From NCBI GenBank assembly GCA_031551725.1, contig JAVBNF010000011.1, forward strand, positions 1 through 40,403: a stretch of 40,403 nt of DNA, in the 5' to 3' direction. The position numbers were made by a program, and so were the translations under genes. This DNA is from JAVBNF01 sp031551725. Its GTDB lineage: Bacteria > Bacteroidota > Bacteroidia > Bacteroidales > P3. Under the pieces are notes generated by a model. That model made no database searches. It saw only the letters and a program-made list of their open reading frames with translations, and was not told where the DNA came from. This document shows, in pieces, positions 39,738 through 40,403 of this stretch (position 1 is its first letter; every line of letters starts with the position of its first letter).

Positions 39738-40403
39738 ATGAAAACACAATTACTTCGTAGCAGAAACGCAAAAATGCAAGAATGCAGAAGCGCAAGAGCG
39801 CAGAAATGCAGAAAAATGTTCTTCTTCTGCGTTTTTGCACTTCTGCACTTCTGCTTTATTTTCGCGCAAACCGACGGCGGCACGTTCACCGATCCACGCG
39901 ATGGCGAAACCTACAAAACCGTGATCATGCCCGACGGCAAACGCTGGATGGCGGAAAACCTGCGGTATCGACATGGTTTGAACAATCCGGTGTTTTCTAA
40001 TATTCCTGCTTCAAGTGCAAATACCTTTGCGGCTTCTAAGAATTTATTTTATTGTCCGGGACCGGGGCCGTTAAATAGTTCGGTTGGGCAAGCCGATCCT
40101 TTGGCGTGTGAATATTGGGGCGCACTTTATCCGTTTTGGGTAGCGTATGCGAATGCTGCAAATACGGCGGTAAATACAACACTTGGTGCACAAGGAATTT
40201 GTCCGATAGGCTGGCATTTGCCGACGGATAATGAGTGGAATTTGCTTTTCACAAAAATCGGAGGAACGACGGATGCCGGGCGTTTGCTGAAAGACACTGT
40301 TCGAGGCACATTTGCAAATAATCAGGCATGGAAAAAACTTTGGACAAATGCTGCTTTACAAAATATAAATTCATTCGGGTTCTCTGCTTTGGCTGCGGGC
40401 TTG
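39738..40403 (+). CDS. FISUMP-domain secreted protein, N-terminal part (runs off right edge)
   Basis: 222 codons from ATG 39738 with no stop before the edge. Basic, repeat-encoded N-terminus and signal segment (FFFCVFALLHFCFIFAQ), then FISUMP domain 1: DPRDGETYKTV, PDGKRWMAENLRYRHG, CPGPGPLN, GALYPFWVAYAN, CPIGWHLPTDNEW, FGFSALAAGL. The first 45 residues match the protein at 689-2617, but from about residue 75 on it matches the protein at 13183-15231 (NNPVFSNIPASSANTF), so it is a mosaic. Function unknown; secretion inferred. Preceded by its own promoter and structured leader. Confidence 0.88.
   Translation, partial: MKTQLLRSRNAKMQECRSARAQKCRKMFFFCVFALLHFCFIFAQTDGGTFTDPRDGETYKTVIMPDGKRWMAENLRYRHGLNNPVFSNIPASSANTFAASKNLFYCPGPGPLNSSVGQADPLACEYWGALYPFWVAYANAANTAVNTTLGAQGICPIGWHLPTDNEWNLLFTKIGGTTDAGRLLKDTVRGTFANNQAWKKLWTNAALQNINSFGFSALAAGL
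39761..39854. repeat. Low-complexity GCAGAAATGCAG hairpin coding for a signal peptide
   Basis: Near copy of the block at 2501-2594 with the same words (GCAAAAATGCAAGAATGCAG, GCGCAAGAGCGCAGAAATGC) and a complementary second half (TTCTGC-rich). Lies in frame in residues about 9-39 of the right-edge FISUMP protein. Confidence 0.7.

Overview
The window looks like a chromosome segment of a Bacteroidota bacterium, most likely of the order Bacteroidales. Four things point there: repeated TAnnTTTG -7 promoter boxes (often with a TTTG -33 box 19-20 nt upstream), start codons with no Shine-Dalgarno sequence, Bacteroidota-typical proteins (DUF5606, DUF4492 in front of cydAB, a PorE-like OmpA/beta-propeller protein, a type IX secretion C-terminal sorting domain), and several Fibrobacter succinogenes major paralogous (FISUMP) domain proteins. 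The species cannot be named from the sequence.

Layout. 1-2617 (minus): two FISUMP genes in tandem, the first cut by the window edge. 3054-12988 (plus): DUF5606 protein, pyrK-pyrD, a multi-pass membrane protein, RNase R, a PorE-like OmpA protein and purM. 13183-15231 (minus): a third FISUMP gene. 15589-20563 (minus): queA, an S9 (DPP IV-like) peptidase and a CBS-containing ClC chloride channel. 20899-23991 (plus): DUF4492-cydA-cydB, a cytochrome bd oxidase operon. 24048-24121: tRNA-Arg(TCT). 24514-28502 (plus): LytS-type kinase and LytTR regulator, then a T9SS-sorted protein and a secreted alpha/beta hydrolase. 28503-31132: accessory patch with a likely gene remnant, 23-bp tandem repeats, a DUF4143 ATPase, a small conserved protein and the 3' fragment of a second DUF4143 ATPase. 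31133-39377 (plus): a PKD-like lipoprotein, secA, tyrS-asnS and rpoN. 39738-40403 (plus): a fourth FISUMP gene, cut by the right edge.

The most striking feature is a roughly 170-nt leader element found three times (2682-2852, 15324-15491, 39511-39676). Each copy lies between a canonical promoter and a FISUMP gene or operon. By eye, three helices are kept by compensatory changes around an almost invariant core hairpin. A strand of that hairpin is also complementary to a sequence just before a terminal U-run, so an attenuator-like switch is possible. This looks like a structured cis-regulatory RNA of a surface-protein family; I do not recognise it as a named RNA class.

A second theme is repeat DNA inside genes. 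Six copies of a GGATGGCC...GGCCATGAC palindrome occur. Four of these lie in frame within coding sequences: two in RNase R and two in FISUMP N-termini. The signal-peptide regions of all four FISUMP proteins contain low-complexity or palindromic repeat DNA. The FISUMP gene at the right edge is a mosaic: its leader and signal peptide match one paralogue and its domain body matches another, which suggests recombination within the family.
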